Assembly (NCBI GenBank): GCA_046331175.1
Contig: JAXLRI010000006.1
Location: 248,001-312,000, forward strand
Direction: 5' to 3'
DNA: 64,000 nt
Origin: JAWKIW01 sp046331175
Lineage (GTDB): Bacteria > Actinomycetota > Acidimicrobiia > Acidimicrobiales > Acidimicrobilacustridaceae
Position numbers and translations under genes: made by a program. Every line of letters starts with the position of its first letter. Positions within the stretch are counted from its first letter, which is position 1. Of the stretch, positions 34,510 through 43,767 are shown one piece after another. The notes under the pieces are model-generated. The model was not told the DNA's origin. It saw nothing but the letters and a program-made list of their open reading frames with translations, and did not search any database.

Positions 34510-34935
34510 CTAGCGGTACTGGGTGGCGGTGATGATGCCGCCGAGGATGAGCCCGAGCCCGGCGAGGAGGTACCAGTTGCTGCTCTCGCCGCCGGGGACG
34601 AGGTTCACGTAGTTCAAGAAGATGATCAGCATGCCGAGGCCGAACAGCACGAACATCAGCACCGGCACCCAGGCCGGGCTGGGCAGCTGGTCGGCTCGCG
34701 GTGACGGCGGGGTGTAGCGCCCCGACGAGCTCGTCGACTCGGCCGGCTCGGCCTTGCGGGCCTTGGCCGGCTTGGCCTTCTCGCCCTTGGTCGCCTTGTC
34801 GGCCTTGGCACCGGCGGCCTTGTCGTCGCCCGCCTTGGCGGCGGCGCGGGCCTTGGCGCCGGCGGCGCCGCCCTTGGGCGTCACCCGCCCGCCACCCGTG
34901 CGCTTGGTCGGAGGAACCTTCTTGGCGTCGGCCAC
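34510..34935 (-). CDS. crgA: Cell division protein CrgA
   Basis: A 141-aa protein with two C-terminal membrane helices (VPVLMFVLFGLGMLIIFLNY and NWYLLAGLGLILGGIITAT) ending in TATQYR, the CrgA hallmark. In actinobacteria CrgA helps assemble the septum, binding FtsZ, FtsQ, FtsI and others. The N-terminal ~80 residues are a Lys/Ala-rich extension much longer than the mycobacterial protein (about 93 aa in total). The GTG start has TACGAT 8 nt upstream and no ribosome binding site. It lies in the same neighbourhood as pknB/pbpA/rodA, as in Mycobacterium. Confidence 0.92.
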   Translation of the reverse strand: MADAKKVPPTKRTGGGRVTPKGGAAGAKARAAAKAGDDKAAGAKADKATKGEKAKPAKARKAEPAESTSSSGRYTPPSPRADQLPSPAWVPVLMFVLFGLGMLIIFLNYVNLVPGGESSNWYLLAGLGLILGGIITATQYR

Positions 34936-34943
34936 GGCCTGGG

Positions 34944-34949
34944 ATCGTA
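34944..34949 (-). promoter_or_regulatory. -10 element of leaderless crgA promoter
   Basis: TACGAT on the minus strand ends 8 nt before the crgA GTG. Confidence 0.45.
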
Positions 34950-35077
34950 CCCGCGCCTCGCGCTCACGGCAGGCGCCCCCCGTGCCGATAGAGGAGGAGG
35001 CGCTGCGGGCCACGGCGGATCCGCAGGGTCGCACGCGCGCTGCGGGGGGCAGCGCCCGGCGAAACGGGGGGACGATG

Positions 35078-36715
35078 ATGCGCACGCTCTCGAGGACCGC
35101 CGTGGCCGCGATGGCCACCGTGGGGCTCCTGTCGGTCGGGGTGGCCTGCTCGTCGACGAGCAGCAACCAGGCCACCCAGCAGAGCAGCACCACCACGACG
35201 GCACCGCCGCGCCCGGGCGGCAAGATCGTGGTGGGCACCGCCGGCGAGACCGACGGCTTCCTGCCGTCGCAGAGCCGCTGGACGTCGTCGGCGCTCATGA
35301 ACGCCCGGATCGTGCTCGACCCGCTCGCCGCCTTCGACGAGGCGGGCAAGCCCCAGCCCTACCTGGCCGAGTCGTTCACCCACACGCCCGACTTCTTGCA
35401 GTGGGACATCAAGATCCGGCCGAACATCCAGTTCCACAACGGCGAGGCGTGCGACGCCGCCGCGGTCAAGCTCAACCTCGACGCCGTCTCCAAGAGCGCC
35501 CTCACCGGGGCTGCGCTGCGACCCGTCGACCGGGTCGAGGTCGTCGATCCGCTCACCGTCCGCGTGTACATGAAGACCCCGTGGGCCCACCTCCCGCTGG
35601 TGCTCGCCAACCAGACCGGGTTCATCATCGCTCCGACCCAGCTGAACACCGCCGACGCCAACAACCCCGTGGGCACCGGGCCGTGGAAGCTCAAGGAGTG
35701 GACCAAGGGCGCTCGGCTCGTGGCCACGCGATGGGACAAGTACTGGCAGAAGGACGCCCAGGGCCAGCAGCTGCCCTACCTCGAAGAGGTCGAGACCCGT
35801 CCCCTCCCCGACCCGAAGACGCGGAGCCAGGGCCTCGAGGCCGGCGACCTCAACCTGATCCACACCGACAGCCCCGAAGAGGTCATCAAGTTCTCCCAGC
35901 AGGGCGGTGGCGACGGCATCAAGGTCATCGTGGACACCTCGCAGGGCACCGAGGAGACCGTGATGTTCAACAACATCAAGGGCTCCTTCACCGACGAGAA
36001 GCTGCGCCTGGCCGCCGCCTACGCGCTCGACCGCCAGCAGCTCGTCGACCAGCTGTACCAGGGCAACTTCGACATCGCCAACGGCCCGTTCACCAAGGAC
36101 TCGGTGTGGGGCGACAGCGACAAGATGCCGGGCTACGACCCGACCAAGGCCAAGCAGCTCGTGGAGGAGTACAAGGCCGCGCACGGCGGCCAGGCGCCCA
36201 AGGTCAAGCTGACGGTGATCGCCTCGACCGACTTCCTGCAGATCGCCCAGTGGATCCAGCAGCAGTGGCAGGCCGTCGGGATCGAGACCGAGATCGAGTC
36301 GATCGAGGAGGCCGCCGGCACCCTCAAGCTGGTGTCGGGCGACTTCGACTCGCTGCTGTTCAACTTCTGGGACCGCCCCGACCCCGACGCCCTCTACCAC
36401 TACTGGTACGGCGCCAACGTGGCGACCAGCGGTGGCATCGGCCTGAACTTCGCCCGCTACAAGAGCGAGGTGGTCGACAAGGCGCTCGACGACGCCCGCG
36501 GCATCGAGGACCCCACCGCCCGCGCCGCCGAGTACAAGAAGATCTGGGACGACTTCGCCGAGCACGTGCCCTACATCTGGCTGTACCACACCAAGTGGGT
36601 GATCGCCTACCAGGACACCTTCCACGGCGTGGGCGACTTCACCATGCCGAACGGCAAGAAGGCCGAGACCGTGAGCTGGGGCAACCTGTTCCTCACCGGC
36701 ACCTGGAAGGCCTGA
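35078..36715 (+). CDS. ABC transporter substrate-binding lipoprotein, family 5
   Basis: A 545-aa periplasm-facing lipoprotein of SBP_bac_5 type (oligopeptide/dipeptide/nickel binding). The signal peptide ends at a lipobox-like GVAC with Cys24 and a Ser/Thr/Gln-rich linker. The body shows PYLAESFTHTPDFLQWDIKIRPNI-type start, NPVGTGPWKL and LAAAYALDRQQLVDQLYQG, all typical of the family. Two adjacent ATGs (35075, 35078) follow GGGGGG; the second has the better spacing. No permease or ATPase gene of a peptide transporter is nearby, so this is an orphan component inserted between crgA and pabA. Confidence 0.9.
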   Translation: MRTLSRTAVAAMATVGLLSVGVACSSTSSNQATQQSSTTTTAPPRPGGKIVVGTAGETDGFLPSQSRWTSSALMNARIVLDPLAAFDEAGKPQPYLAESFTHTPDFLQWDIKIRPNIQFHNGEACDAAAVKLNLDAVSKSALTGAALRPVDRVEVVDPLTVRVYMKTPWAHLPLVLANQTGFIIAPTQLNTADANNPVGTGPWKLKEWTKGARLVATRWDKYWQKDAQGQQLPYLEEVETRPLPDPKTRSQGLEAGDLNLIHTDSPEEVIKFSQQGGGDGIKVIVDTSQGTEETVMFNNIKGSFTDEKLRLAAAYALDRQQLVDQLYQGNFDIANGPFTKDSVWGDSDKMPGYDPTKAKQLVEEYKAAHGGQAPKVKLTVIASTDFLQIAQWIQQQWQAVGIETEIESIEEAAGTLKLVSGDFDSLLFNFWDRPDPDALYHYWYGANVATSGGIGLNFARYKSEVVDKALDDARGIEDPTARAAEYKKIWDDFAEHVPYIWLYHTKWVIAYQDTFHGVGDFTMPNGKKAETVSWGNLFLTGTWKA

Positions 36716-36782
36716 CCCGGCGCACCCGGACGTCCAACCGGCTGGGGCAGGCCGAACCGGCCGGGCTACCGTCGGGCTCCCT

Positions 36783-37370
36783 ATGGGCCCGCGCGTGCTG
36801 GTGATCGACAACTACGACTCGTTCGTCTACAACCTCGTCCAGTACCTGGGCGAGCTCGGCGCCGAGCCGCTGGTGCACCGCTGCGACGCCCTCACCCTCG
36901 ACGAGATCGTCGCCTTCGACCCCGACGCCGTGCTCATCTCCCCGGGCCCGGGGCGCCCCGAGGACGCCGGCCTCTCCAACGCCGTGATCGAGCGCTTCGC
37001 CGGCGAGCGGCCCGTGTTCGGCGTCTGCCTCGGCCACCAGTGCATCGGGCAGGTGTTCGGCGGCGACGTGGTGCGCGCCCCCGAGGTGATGCACGGCAAG
37101 ACGTCCCTCATCCGCCACCACGACGTCGGCGTGTTCGCCGGCCTGCCCAACCCGCTCGAGGCCACCCGCTACCACTCGCTGGTGGTCGCCCGCGACTCGG
37201 TCCCCGACTGCCTCGAGATCACCGCCGAGACCGATGACGGGCTCGTCATGGGCCTGCGCCACCGCGAGCACGACGTCGAGGGGGTGCAGTTCCACCCCGA
37301 GTCGATCCTCACCATGAAGGGCCACGAGCTGCTGCAGGCCTTCCTCGACCGGGCCGCGGCCCGGGCCTGA
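36783..37370 (+). CDS. pabA: Glutamine amidotransferase, PabA/TrpG type
   Basis: A 195-aa class I glutaminase subunit of anthranilate or aminodeoxychorismate synthase. It begins VLVIDNYDSFVYNLVQYLGE, carries the nucleophile in GVCLGHQ and the His-Glu pair in QFHPESILT, with YHSLVV in between. It provides ammonia for chorismate amination (tryptophan or folate). The partner subunit (PabB/TrpE) is not in the window; in Mycobacterium the gene at this place is annotated trpG/pabA. TACCGT about 10 nt before the ATG suggests a leaderless mRNA. Confidence 0.92.
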   Translation: MGPRVLVIDNYDSFVYNLVQYLGELGAEPLVHRCDALTLDEIVAFDPDAVLISPGPGRPEDAGLSNAVIERFAGERPVFGVCLGHQCIGQVFGGDVVRAPEVMHGKTSLIRHHDVGVFAGLPNPLEATRYHSLVVARDSVPDCLEITAETDDGLVMGLRHREHDVEGVQFHPESILTMKGHELLQAFLDRAAARA

Positions 37371-37406
37371 GCACGCCGATCCCTGTCGCGCCGCCGGGCG
37401 CGGCGG

Positions 37407-39245
37407 TCAGGGCTTCTTGGTGGTGCTCGTCGACGAGGTGGACGACGTCGACGACGAGGTGGTGGTGGGCTTCGCGGTCGTGGTCGTGGTGGGTGCCGTC
37501 GTCGTGGTGGTGGGCGCCGTCGTCGTGGTGGTGGGCGGGCCGGTGGACACGAGCAGCGTGATGGTGCTGTTGGGAGCGACCTTGGTGCCGGCCACCGGTG
37601 CGGTGTCGACGACCTTGCCGACCGGGACGTCGGGCGACACCTGGTCGCGCTGGGAGACCTTGAAGCCGGCCTGGGTCAAGATGTTGGTGGCGGTGGTGAT
37701 GGACTGGCCCCGCACGTCGGGGACCTCCACCTCCTCCTTGCCCGACGAGACGGTGATGTTGACCGTGGCGCCCTTGTCGACGAGGGTGCCGGCCGACGGG
37801 CTCTGGGTGATGACGGTGCCCTTGTCGACCGTCTCGCTCGGCTGCTGCTGCACGGCGACCACCAGGCCGGCCGACTCGATCAGCTGGCGGGCGTTGGCCT
37901 CGGTGAGGTTCTGCACCGAGGGCACCTGCACCTGGCCGAGGCCGCCCGACACGATCAGCTTCACCGTGGAGCCCTGGCCGGCCTGCGTGTTGCCCTTGGG
38001 ATCCTGGTCGAGGACGATGCCCGGCCGCCTCGTGGTGTCGTTCTTGAGCTCGGTGGTGACCTTGAAGCCGGCGCTCTCGAGCCGGGCGGTGGCCTCGCCC
38101 ACGGGCAGCTCGGTGACCGTGGGGACGTCGATGAGCTTGGCCGAGGTGCCCTTGGTGATGTTGGAGGCGATGTAGAACAGCGCCGCCGCCAGCGCGGCGA
38201 GCAGGAAGATCATGAGCGCCACGAACCAGCCCGTGCGACGCGAGCGTGGTGGCTGGGTGCCCGGACCCGGTGGTTCGAGGTCGACGGGGGCGACGGCACC
38301 GGTGGCGCCGATGGCCTGGGTGGCCATGGTGCCGCCGACCGCGGCGCCGGCCAGCGCCCCGGCGCCCACCAGCGCGGCGGTGGCGGCCCCACCGGCGAGC
38401 GCCTCGACCGGCTCGCCCTCGAGGAAGCGGCGCAGGTCGGCCCGGAGGTCCTCGGCCGACGGGTACCGGTCGGCCGGGCTCTTCTGCAGGCACCGCATGA
38501 CGATGGCCTCGAGCGGGGCCGGCACGGCCAGTCCCGAGGCGCTGGGCGGCGCCGGCTGCTCCTGCACGTGCTTGTAGGCGATGGCGACGGGCGTGTCGCC
38601 GTTGAAGGGCGGCGCGGCGGCGACCATCTCGTAGAGGACGCAGCCGAGCGAGTAGAGATCGCTGCGCGGGTCGACCGTCTTGCCCTGGGCCTGCTCGGGC
38701 GAGAAGTAGGTGGCCGTGCCCATGACCGATCCGGTCTGGGTGAGGCTGCTGAGCCCGCCGGCGACCGCCTGGGCGATGCCGAAGTCGGCGACCTTCACCT
38801 GGCCCTGCGGGCCGATCATGACGTTGCCCGGCTTCACGTCGCGGTGCACGACGCCGTTGCGGTGGGCGAAGCCGAGGGCGGCGGCCACGTCGGCCGCGAT
38901 CTCGGCGGCCCGCGTGGGGTGCAGCGGGCCCTCGGTGCGCAGGATCTCGGCGAGGCTGCGGCCCTCGATGTACTCCATGACGATGAAGTACGTGCCCGAC
39001 TGCTGGCCCCAGTCGTAGATGGCCACGATGTTCGGGTGGCTGAGGTTGGCGGCGGCCTGGGCCTCGCGGCGGAACCGCTCGACGAAGGTCTCCTCCTTGG
39101 CGTACTCGGGGAAGAGCACCTTGACCGCCACGGGGCGGTCGAGCAGCAGGTCGCGGGCCAGGTACACGTCGGACATGCCGCCCCGCGCCAGCCGTCGGTG
39201 CAGCTCGTAGCGGTCGTTGAAGACGGTGGCCCCTTGTTGCGACAT
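37407..39245 (-). CDS. pknB: Serine/threonine protein kinase PknB with three PASTA domains
   Basis: A 612-aa membrane kinase controlling growth and wall synthesis. Kinase domain about 12-275: glycine loop ARGGMSDVYLA, Lys42, HRDVKPGN (Asp136), DFGIA (Asp154), activation loop SLTQTGSVMGTATY whose Thr169/Thr171 correspond to autophosphorylation sites of mycobacterial PknB. TM helix about 339-360. Three extracellular PASTA units (about 372-436, 438-503, 505-570) that bind muropeptides/lipid II, then a 40-residue Thr-rich tail with repeated TTTTTAP. Mycobacterial PknB has four PASTA units. It is the only kinase here; pknA is missing. A TAGGCT lies 8 nt before the ATG. Confidence 0.95.
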   Translation of the reverse strand: MSQQGATVFNDRYELHRRLARGGMSDVYLARDLLLDRPVAVKVLFPEYAKEETFVERFRREAQAAANLSHPNIVAIYDWGQQSGTYFIVMEYIEGRSLAEILRTEGPLHPTRAAEIAADVAAALGFAHRNGVVHRDVKPGNVMIGPQGQVKVADFGIAQAVAGGLSSLTQTGSVMGTATYFSPEQAQGKTVDPRSDLYSLGCVLYEMVAAAPPFNGDTPVAIAYKHVQEQPAPPSASGLAVPAPLEAIVMRCLQKSPADRYPSAEDLRADLRRFLEGEPVEALAGGAATAALVGAGALAGAAVGGTMATQAIGATGAVAPVDLEPPGPGTQPPRSRRTGWFVALMIFLLAALAAALFYIASNITKGTSAKLIDVPTVTELPVGEATARLESAGFKVTTELKNDTTRRPGIVLDQDPKGNTQAGQGSTVKLIVSGGLGQVQVPSVQNLTEANARQLIESAGLVVAVQQQPSETVDKGTVITQSPSAGTLVDKGATVNITVSSGKEEVEVPDVRGQSITTATNILTQAGFKVSQRDQVSPDVPVGKVVDTAPVAGTKVAPNSTITLLVSTGPPTTTTTAPTTTTTAPTTTTTAKPTTTSSSTSSTSSTSTTKKP

Positions 39246-39253
39246 AGCCGTCC

Positions 39254-39259
39254 AAGCCT
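39254..39259 (-). promoter_or_regulatory. -10 element of leaderless pknB promoter
   Basis: TAGGCT on the minus strand ends 8 nt before the pknB ATG and lies in the 106-nt gap after pbpA, so pknB can be transcribed separately from the upstream fhaB-pbpA operon. Confidence 0.5.
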
Positions 39260-39351
39260 ACCGACCGGCCCTCTGCGGTTGATGGCACCGGCTCCGGTGC
39301 GCCCGACCACCGCGGGGTCGGGGCCGACGGGCCGTCGCGCCGTGGCCGGGC

Positions 39352-40836
39352 TCAGCGGCTGGGCGGGACGCCCTGGACCTGCAGGACCTTGGCCATGACG
39401 TCGCGGGCGATGGGGGCGGCGATGGCGCCGCCGGTCGACTCGTTGCCGGTGTTGGGCACGTTGAGCACGACCACCGCCACCGCCACCGTCGGATCGCCCC
39501 CGGGCGGGCCGGCGAAGGAGATGAACCACGTGTGCAGCCGGCCGTCGCCGAGCTGGGCGGTGCCGGTCTTGCCGCCCACCTCATAGCCCGGGAGCCGGGC
39601 GTTGGTGCCGGTGCCGCCGGTGACCACGCCGATCATGTCGTTGCGCAGCTCGGCGGCGTGCTCGGGGGCGAGCGGGCGCTTCCACTCGCGGGGGTCGTAG
39701 CGCTGCACCACGTTGAGCTGCGCGTCGCGCACCTCCTTGAGGACGTGCGGCACCATGATCGACCCCTTGTTGGCCACCGCCGAGGCGACCAGCGCCATCT
39801 GCAGCGGCGTGGCCTGCACGTCGTTCTGCCCGATCGACGCCTGGGCCAGCTTGGGCGGGTTGTTCAGCACGTCGGTCGGGAAGAAGCTCTTGCCCGGGTC
39901 GGGGAGGTCGAGGGGCGGGGCGTCGTTGAAGCCGAACGACTCGGATCCCTTGATCATGTCGGGGCCGCCGATGGTCTCCTGGCCCATCTGGGCGAAGGCG
40001 GAGTTGCAGGAGATCTGCAGGATCTGGGGCAGCGTGCCGCCGCACACCTCACCGCCGAAGTTGGAGATCGGCTTGTTGGTCTGCGGCGGGAGGTACGACG
40101 AGGCCGCCGGGTACACCGGGTTGGTGTTGGTGACCTTGCCGCTCTGCAGGCCGGTGCCGCCGGTGACGACCTTGAAGGTGGAGCCCGGGAAGTAGCGCTC
40201 CTGGTACTGGTGCACCTGCAGCGGCTTGCCCGGCGCCAGGTTGTACAGCGCCCAGTTCGTCCGCATGGCGGCGTCGCTGTCGCTGCTCAGCAGGTTGGGG
40301 TCGAACGACGGGTCGCTCCAGAAGGCGAGGATCTCGCCGGTGCGGGGGTCGAGGGCGACCACGGAGCCCTCCCGGCCGCCGAGCTCGTCGCGGGCCACCT
40401 GCTGGACGTCCTTGCGCACCGACACCGTGATGTTGCCCACCGTCGACTGGTTCACGAGCAGGTCGCGCACGCCCCGGATCTGCAGGCCGATGGTCTGACC
40501 GGTGAGGACGTCGTCGTAGGACTTCTCGGCGCCCGACGAGCCGTAGAGGAACGAGAAGTAGCCGGTGACCTGACCGAAGAGCGCGCCCTCGGGGTACCGC
40601 CGGATGCGGTCGAACTCGCTCGACTCGGGCGTGGGCACCGACTCGGCCAGCAGCGCACCGTCGGCGCTGGAGATGGTGCCGCGCGGCCGGTTGTACTCCT
40701 GCTGGGTCTTGCGGGCGTTGAGCGGGTTGTCGTTGAGGGCGTCGGCCTCGATCACCTGGATCTGGTTGAGCTTCACGAACACGGCCAGGAAGCACATGAC
40801 CACGAAGATCCCGAGCCAGCGGATGCGGCGGTTCAC
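39352..40836 (-). CDS. pbpA: Penicillin-binding protein A (class B transpeptidase)
   Basis: A 494-aa class B PBP with one N-terminal membrane helix (about 6-22), a dimerisation region containing YNRPRGTI, and a transpeptidase domain with Ser219 in STFK (219-222), SCN (276-278) and KTG (423-425). It cross-links peptidoglycan together with the SEDS polymerase encoded just upstream. Its GTG start overlaps the stop of rodA by 4 nt. In Mycobacterium, PbpA is a PknB substrate at the septum. Confidence 0.95.
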   Translation of the reverse strand: MNRRIRWLGIFVVMCFLAVFVKLNQIQVIEADALNDNPLNARKTQQEYNRPRGTISSADGALLAESVPTPESSEFDRIRRYPEGALFGQVTGYFSFLYGSSGAEKSYDDVLTGQTIGLQIRGVRDLLVNQSTVGNITVSVRKDVQQVARDELGGREGSVVALDPRTGEILAFWSDPSFDPNLLSSDSDAAMRTNWALYNLAPGKPLQVHQYQERYFPGSTFKVVTGGTGLQSGKVTNTNPVYPAASSYLPPQTNKPISNFGGEVCGGTLPQILQISCNSAFAQMGQETIGGPDMIKGSESFGFNDAPPLDLPDPGKSFFPTDVLNNPPKLAQASIGQNDVQATPLQMALVASAVANKGSIMVPHVLKEVRDAQLNVVQRYDPREWKRPLAPEHAAELRNDMIGVVTGGTGTNARLPGYEVGGKTGTAQLGDGRLHTWFISFAGPPGGDPTVAVAVVVLNVPNTGNESTGGAIAAPIARDVMAKVLQVQGVPPSR

Positions 40837-42191
40837 GACGACGCCGCCGTGGTGGCCTTCGGGGCCTTGGCCGCCTTCGGGGCCTTGGCCGCCTTCGGGG
40901 CCTTCGTGGCCTTGGTGCCCGGCCGGTTGGTCTCGTCGGAGATGCGGAGCAGCAGGGCCACCAACACGTAGTTGGCGACCAGCGACGAGCCGCCGTAGCT
41001 CACGAACGGCAGGGTGACGCCGGTGAGCGGGAGCAGGCGGGTGACGCCGGCGAGGATGATGAACGCCTGGAAGCCGATGAGGAACGTGAGGCCGGTGGCG
41101 AGCAGCTTCTCGAAGGTGTTCTCGCTGCGGACCGCGATGCGGAACCCGGCGCCGACGATGAGCAGGAACGCCAGCAGCACGACGGTGGCGCCGAGCAGGC
41201 CCAGCTCCTGGGCGATGAAGGCGAAGATGAAGTCGGTCTCCTTGGCGGGGAACGAGCGGATCTTCCCCGAGAGGCCGAGGCCGCTGCCGGCGACGCCGCC
41301 GGCGGCCATGGCGAAGGCGGCCTGCACGATCTGGAAGCCCTTGCCGTACGGGTCCTTGAAGGGGTCGATCCAGATGGCCACGCGGTCCTGCACGTGGCTG
41401 AACACCCGCCAGGCCGCGTAGGCGCCGCCGGCGAACAGCGCGATGCCGGCGGCGAGGTAGGCCCCCCGCTCGGTGGCCACCCACAGCATCACGATGAACA
41501 GGGCGAAGAACAGCAGGGAGGACCCCAGGTCCTTCTGGGAGATCATCACCAGCAGGGACACCCCCCAGGCCAGCAGCAGCGGGCCGAAGTACTTGGGCTC
41601 GGGCAGGAGGACGGGGCCGAACCGGCGGGTGGGGGTGGCCAGCAGCTCGCGCTTGTCGACGAGGTAGCCGGCGAAGAAGACGGCCAGCACGATCTTGGCG
41701 AACTCACCGGGCTGGAAGTTGACCGGGCCGAAGCGCACCCAGATCTGCGACCCGTTGATGTCCTGGCCGATGACCGGCACCAGCGGCAGGGCCAGCAGCA
41801 CCACGCCGAGGAGCATGAAGGTGTAGCGGTAGCGCGCCAGGTCGCGGATGCGCTTGATCACCACCAGCGTGACCAGGAAGGCGAGGAAGCCGGCCGCGGT
41901 CCACAGCGCCTGGTAGCCCGCCAGGCTCTCGTTGAGCCGGGCGATCATCACGTAGCCGAGGCCGTTGAGCAGGCCGGCCAGCGGCAGCAGCATCGGGTCG
42001 GCGTCGGGGGCGAAGCGGCGGGTGACGAGGTTGCCCGACAGGAGCAGGGCGAGCAGGACCAACAGGAACGGTCCGATGTTGACCGGGATGGCGGCGTCCT
42101 GGCCGAGGCTGGCGAGCACGTAGGCCCCGGCGGTGATGATGACCACCAGGACGAGCAGTCCCAGCTCGGTGTTGCGGCGACCGGAGCGCAC
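40833..42191 (-). CDS. rodA: SEDS family peptidoglycan polymerase (RodA/FtsW)
   Basis: A 452-aa polytopic protein of the SEDS family, which polymerises lipid II into glycan strands. It has about 12 helices, with the family motifs GSQIWVRFGPVNFQPGEFAKI, ISQKDLGSSLLFF (with the conserved catalytic-type Asp) and TGVTLPFVSYGGSSL. The C-terminus is a cytoplasmic KAPKAA-type lysine/alanine repeat (about 425-446). GTG start 6 nt after the pstP stop; the stop overlaps pbpA, so polymerase and transpeptidase are made together. Confidence 0.93.
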   Translation of the reverse strand: MRSGRRNTELGLLVLVVIITAGAYVLASLGQDAAIPVNIGPFLLVLLALLLSGNLVTRRFAPDADPMLLPLAGLLNGLGYVMIARLNESLAGYQALWTAAGFLAFLVTLVVIKRIRDLARYRYTFMLLGVVLLALPLVPVIGQDINGSQIWVRFGPVNFQPGEFAKIVLAVFFAGYLVDKRELLATPTRRFGPVLLPEPKYFGPLLLAWGVSLLVMISQKDLGSSLLFFALFIVMLWVATERGAYLAAGIALFAGGAYAAWRVFSHVQDRVAIWIDPFKDPYGKGFQIVQAAFAMAAGGVAGSGLGLSGKIRSFPAKETDFIFAFIAQELGLLGATVVLLAFLLIVGAGFRIAVRSENTFEKLLATGLTFLIGFQAFIILAGVTRLLPLTGVTLPFVSYGGSSLVANYVLVALLLRISDETNRPGTKATKAPKAAKAPKAAKAPKATTAASS

Positions 42192-42197
42192 GGGGGC

Positions 42198-43730
42198 TCA
42201 GCCGGTGGTTCCGGGGCCGCCGAAGAGCCCCCCGAGGGAGGCGGTCGACGACGTGGTGCTGGACGCGCCCCCGGAGCCGGCGCCGCCGGGCGCCCGCGTG
42301 GTGCTGGAGGACGGCGTCGAGCCGGGCACGGTGCCGCCGTTGCTCTCGGCCGCCTCGGTGCGCAGGTTGGCGATGTAGCGGCGGGCGTCGTCGACGGTGG
42401 GCTCGTCCTGCCCGGCGGTGAGCTGGGCCCGCCGGGCGTCGGGCACCTGGTCGAGCGTGAGGTCGGTGCGCTCGACGACCACCGGCTTGATCCACAGCAC
42501 GCCGCCGGGCCGGCCCTGGTACACGACGACGCTCTGGCCCTCGAGGCCGACGTAGTACGTGTTGTTGGCGAAGTACACGAAGGCGTAGCCCACGGCGAAG
42601 AACAGCCCGAGCAGCACCACCACGAACAGCGCCACCCGCCACGTGAAGCGGCTGCGCGGCGCCGGCGCCGCGTGCACGCCGGCGGCCTCGGTGACCACCC
42701 CGGCCGGGGCGCCGGGGCCCACCACCACCTGCTCGGGCGCGGCGCCGGGCACCGGGGCCTGGCGGGCGTCGGGCGCGGCGGGAGCCTCGGCGAGGGCCAC
42801 GCCGCCGGCGACGTCGGGTGCCGCGCCGGCGTCGACCGACGCACCGGCCGGTGGGACCAGGGGAGGCGGCGCCGACGACCCGGCCGCGGCCACCGCCGCC
42901 TCGGCGACGACGGCGTCGACGCTGTCGGTGACGGCCTCGTTGCCGTGGATCTCCATGGTGATGCGACCCATGGCCTCGTCGGCGGCGGCCCGGCGACCCT
43001 TGTCGTCGACCACGTCGACGACCACGACCGAGATGTTGTCGCGACCTCCGCCCTCGTTGGCCAGGGCGACGAGCTGCTCGGCGGCGGCGGTGGGGTCCTC
43101 GACGGTGCGCAGGATGTCGGCGATCTGGGGCTCTTCGACCTCGTTGAACAGGCCGTCGGAGCACATCAGGTAGCGGTCGCCGGTGAACGGCAGCAGCTCC
43201 CAGCGGTCGACCATCACGTGGGAGTCGATGCCGAGGGCGCGGGTGAGGATGTTGCGGTGGGGGTGGTTGACGGCGTCGTCCTCGGACAGCTGGCCCTGGC
43301 GCACCAGCGTCTCGACGAGGCTGTGGTCCTCGCTGATCTGCTCGACCACCGTCCCGTTGTGCTTCAGCAGGTAGAAGCGCGAGTCGCCCACGTTCACGAT
43401 GGCGATGCGGTCCTCGTCCTCCTCGTGGACCAGGGCCATGGCGCACAGCGTGGTGCCCATCCCCCGCAGGTCGGGATCGCCGTCGGCCCGCCGCACGACG
43501 GCGTCGTTGGCGGCCTCGACGGCGTGGACGAGGGCGTCCAGCCGGGCCTGGTCGAAGGCCGCCTGCACCGTCTCGACCGCGACCTGGGAGGCGACCTCGC
43601 CGCCGCGATGGCCACCCATGCCATCGGCCACGCCGAACAGCACCTTGTCGCCGTCGACGAGGATGCTGTCCTGCTGGCTCTGGCGGACCCGCCCGATGTC
43701 GGTGGCGGAACCGGCGCGCAGCTGGGTCAT
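42198..43730 (-). CDS. pstP: PP2C-type serine/threonine phosphatase PstP
   Basis: A 510-aa membrane phosphatase that reverses PknB-type phosphorylation. The catalytic domain (1-240) has the metal-binding aspartates in QSQQD (Asp21), VADGMGG (Asp36), SDGL (Asp192) and RDN (Asp231). An Ala/Pro-rich juxtamembrane region leads to TM helix 366-386 and an extracellular domain of about 120 residues ending in a Ser/Thr/Gly-rich tail. ATG start; 37 nt after fhaB. Second gene of the fhaB-pstP-rodA-pbpA operon. Confidence 0.94.
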   Translation of the reverse strand: MTQLRAGSATDIGRVRQSQQDSILVDGDKVLFGVADGMGGHRGGEVASQVAVETVQAAFDQARLDALVHAVEAANDAVVRRADGDPDLRGMGTTLCAMALVHEEDEDRIAIVNVGDSRFYLLKHNGTVVEQISEDHSLVETLVRQGQLSEDDAVNHPHRNILTRALGIDSHVMVDRWELLPFTGDRYLMCSDGLFNEVEEPQIADILRTVEDPTAAAEQLVALANEGGGRDNISVVVVDVVDDKGRRAAADEAMGRITMEIHGNEAVTDSVDAVVAEAAVAAAGSSAPPPLVPPAGASVDAGAAPDVAGGVALAEAPAAPDARQAPVPGAAPEQVVVGPGAPAGVVTEAAGVHAAPAPRSRFTWRVALFVVVLLGLFFAVGYAFVYFANNTYYVGLEGQSVVVYQGRPGGVLWIKPVVVERTDLTLDQVPDARRAQLTAGQDEPTVDDARRYIANLRTEAAESNGGTVPGSTPSSSTTRAPGGAGSGGASSTTSSTASLGGLFGGPGTTG

Positions 43731-43767
43731 CGGACCGCCTCGCGGGGCGCGCCGACGCGGCCGGCGC

